Assembly: GCA_000715855.1 (NCBI GenBank)
Contig: KL571386.1
Coordinates: 3,940-10,084 of the forward strand
DNA from: Actinoplanes liguriensis
GTDB taxonomy: Bacteria > Actinomycetota > Actinomycetes > Mycobacteriales > Micromonosporaceae
Length of the DNA stretch: 6,145 nt
Direction of reading: 5' to 3'
The notes below the pieces were generated by a model, which had not been told where the DNA came from, searched no databases, and saw nothing but the letters and a program-made list of their open reading frames with translations. Below are positions 5,714 through 6,145 of this stretch, piece after piece. Within the stretch, counting starts at the first letter, position 1, and every line of letters begins with the position of its first letter. The translations under genes were made by a program, and so were the position numbers.

Positions 5714-6145
5714 ATGTCCGCCACCACTGACTTCGACGTACGCCGGCACGACTCGTTCGGCCTGCGCCTGCAGCACACGCTGCACGGCAACCCGGTGCTC
5801 GGGCCGCTGGCCGTGCTGATCCTGGCGATCGTCGCGTTCTCGATCGTCAACACCCGCTTCTTCGCCGCGGCCAACCTGTCGCTGGTGCTCGTGCAGGTCA
5901 CCGTGATCGCCACGCTCGCGCTCGGGCAGACGCTGATCATCCTGACCGCCGGGATCGACCTGTCGGCCGGCGCGATCGCGGTCTTCTCCTCGATCCTGAT
6001 GGCGCAGTTCTGCGTCAAGGCCGGGATGCCGGGGGTGCTCGCACTGCTGCTCGGGCTGGTCTGCGGGACGGCGATGGGCGCGCTGAACGGGATGCTGGTG
6101 ACCCGGATCAAGCTGCCGCCGTTCATCGTCACGCTCGGCACGCTG
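5714..6145 (+). CDS. frcC: Sugar ABC importer permease (FrcC/RbsC-like), N-terminal part
   Basis: Coding continues to the window edge: 144 codons are present of an expected 320-350. The fragment starts MSATTDFDVRRHDSFGLRLQ, a polar cytoplasmic tail, then has hydrophobic spans at about 28-46, 55-78, 83-100 and 106-125. GQTLIILTAGIDLSAGAIAV (71-90) and NGMLVTRIKLPPFIVTLGTL (125-144) are signatures of the BPD_transp_2 permeases (RbsC, FrcC, XylH). These form the membrane channel of group 2 sugar ABC importers. The ATG is 9 nt after the stop of the binding-protein gene, with GGTGA (5700-5704) overlapping that stop as ribosome-binding site, so the two are co-transcribed. An ATPase gene (FrcA-like) is expected next but lies outside the window. 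The symbol follows from the FrcB-like neighbour. Confidence 0.85.
   Translation, partial: MSATTDFDVRRHDSFGLRLQHTLHGNPVLGPLAVLILAIVAFSIVNTRFFAAANLSLVLVQVTVIATLALGQTLIILTAGIDLSAGAIAVFSSILMAQFCVKAGMPGVLALLLGLVCGTAMGALNGMLVTRIKLPPFIVTLGTL

Noticed and set aside
4640..5785. 381-codon minus-strand frame opposite the binding-protein gene
   Set aside because: Repetitive Val/Arg/Asp/Leu composition without domains; a shadow of the plus-strand gene.

Overview
The base composition (very high GC, strong G/C at third codon positions in every real gene) and the gene families point to a high-GC actinobacterium. A Micromonosporaceae or Actinoplanes-like soil organism is my guess from style, not proof. The window is a draft contig end: bases 2-20 are the 19-bp Tn5 mosaic end of the Nextera library adapter, so the left edge is a sequencing-library boundary.

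Layout. (1) 1-20 adapter. (2) 21-141, minus: the first 40 codons of a YfcE/MJ0936-type metallophosphoesterase, cut by the contig end. (3) 142-590: a 449-bp gene-free control region, richer in A/T than its surroundings from about 290 and crowded with dyads. It holds two copies of a 16-bp palindromic element 124 bp apart, a 7-6-7 inverted repeat, a good promoter (TGGACA-18 bp-TAGCGT) and, at its predicted start site, an 18-bp dyad with the same GAGCGCTC core as the CebR/CelR cellobiose operator. (4) 591-2780, plus: a secreted 729-aa protein with an F5/8C (CBM32-like) domain and a double beta-helix GH55-like region. (5) 2794-2824: a perfect 13-bp hairpin shared by two convergent genes. (6) 2832-4496, minus: a 554-aa exported or membrane-anchored heparinase II/III-family protein that seems to lack the usual metal-site His/Asp. 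(7) 4497-4681: a divergent control region with a 22-bp dyad and a TTGACA promoter. (8) 4682-5704, plus: a fructose-type (FrcB-like) sugar-binding lipoprotein. (9) 5714-6145, plus: the first 144 codons of its permease (FrcC-like), cut by the window end.

Taken together this looks like a small carbohydrate-utilisation locus: two exported polysaccharide-active proteins next to an ABC importer for a monosaccharide. The operator-like sites suggest sugar-responsive control, perhaps by LacI-family regulators. That the genes share one substrate is inference. I saw no CRISPR array, tRNA, rRNA or insertion sequence, and no clearly new defence or mobile system. The least explained parts are the dense dyad cluster before the GH55-like gene and the altered active-site motif in the heparinase-like protein.
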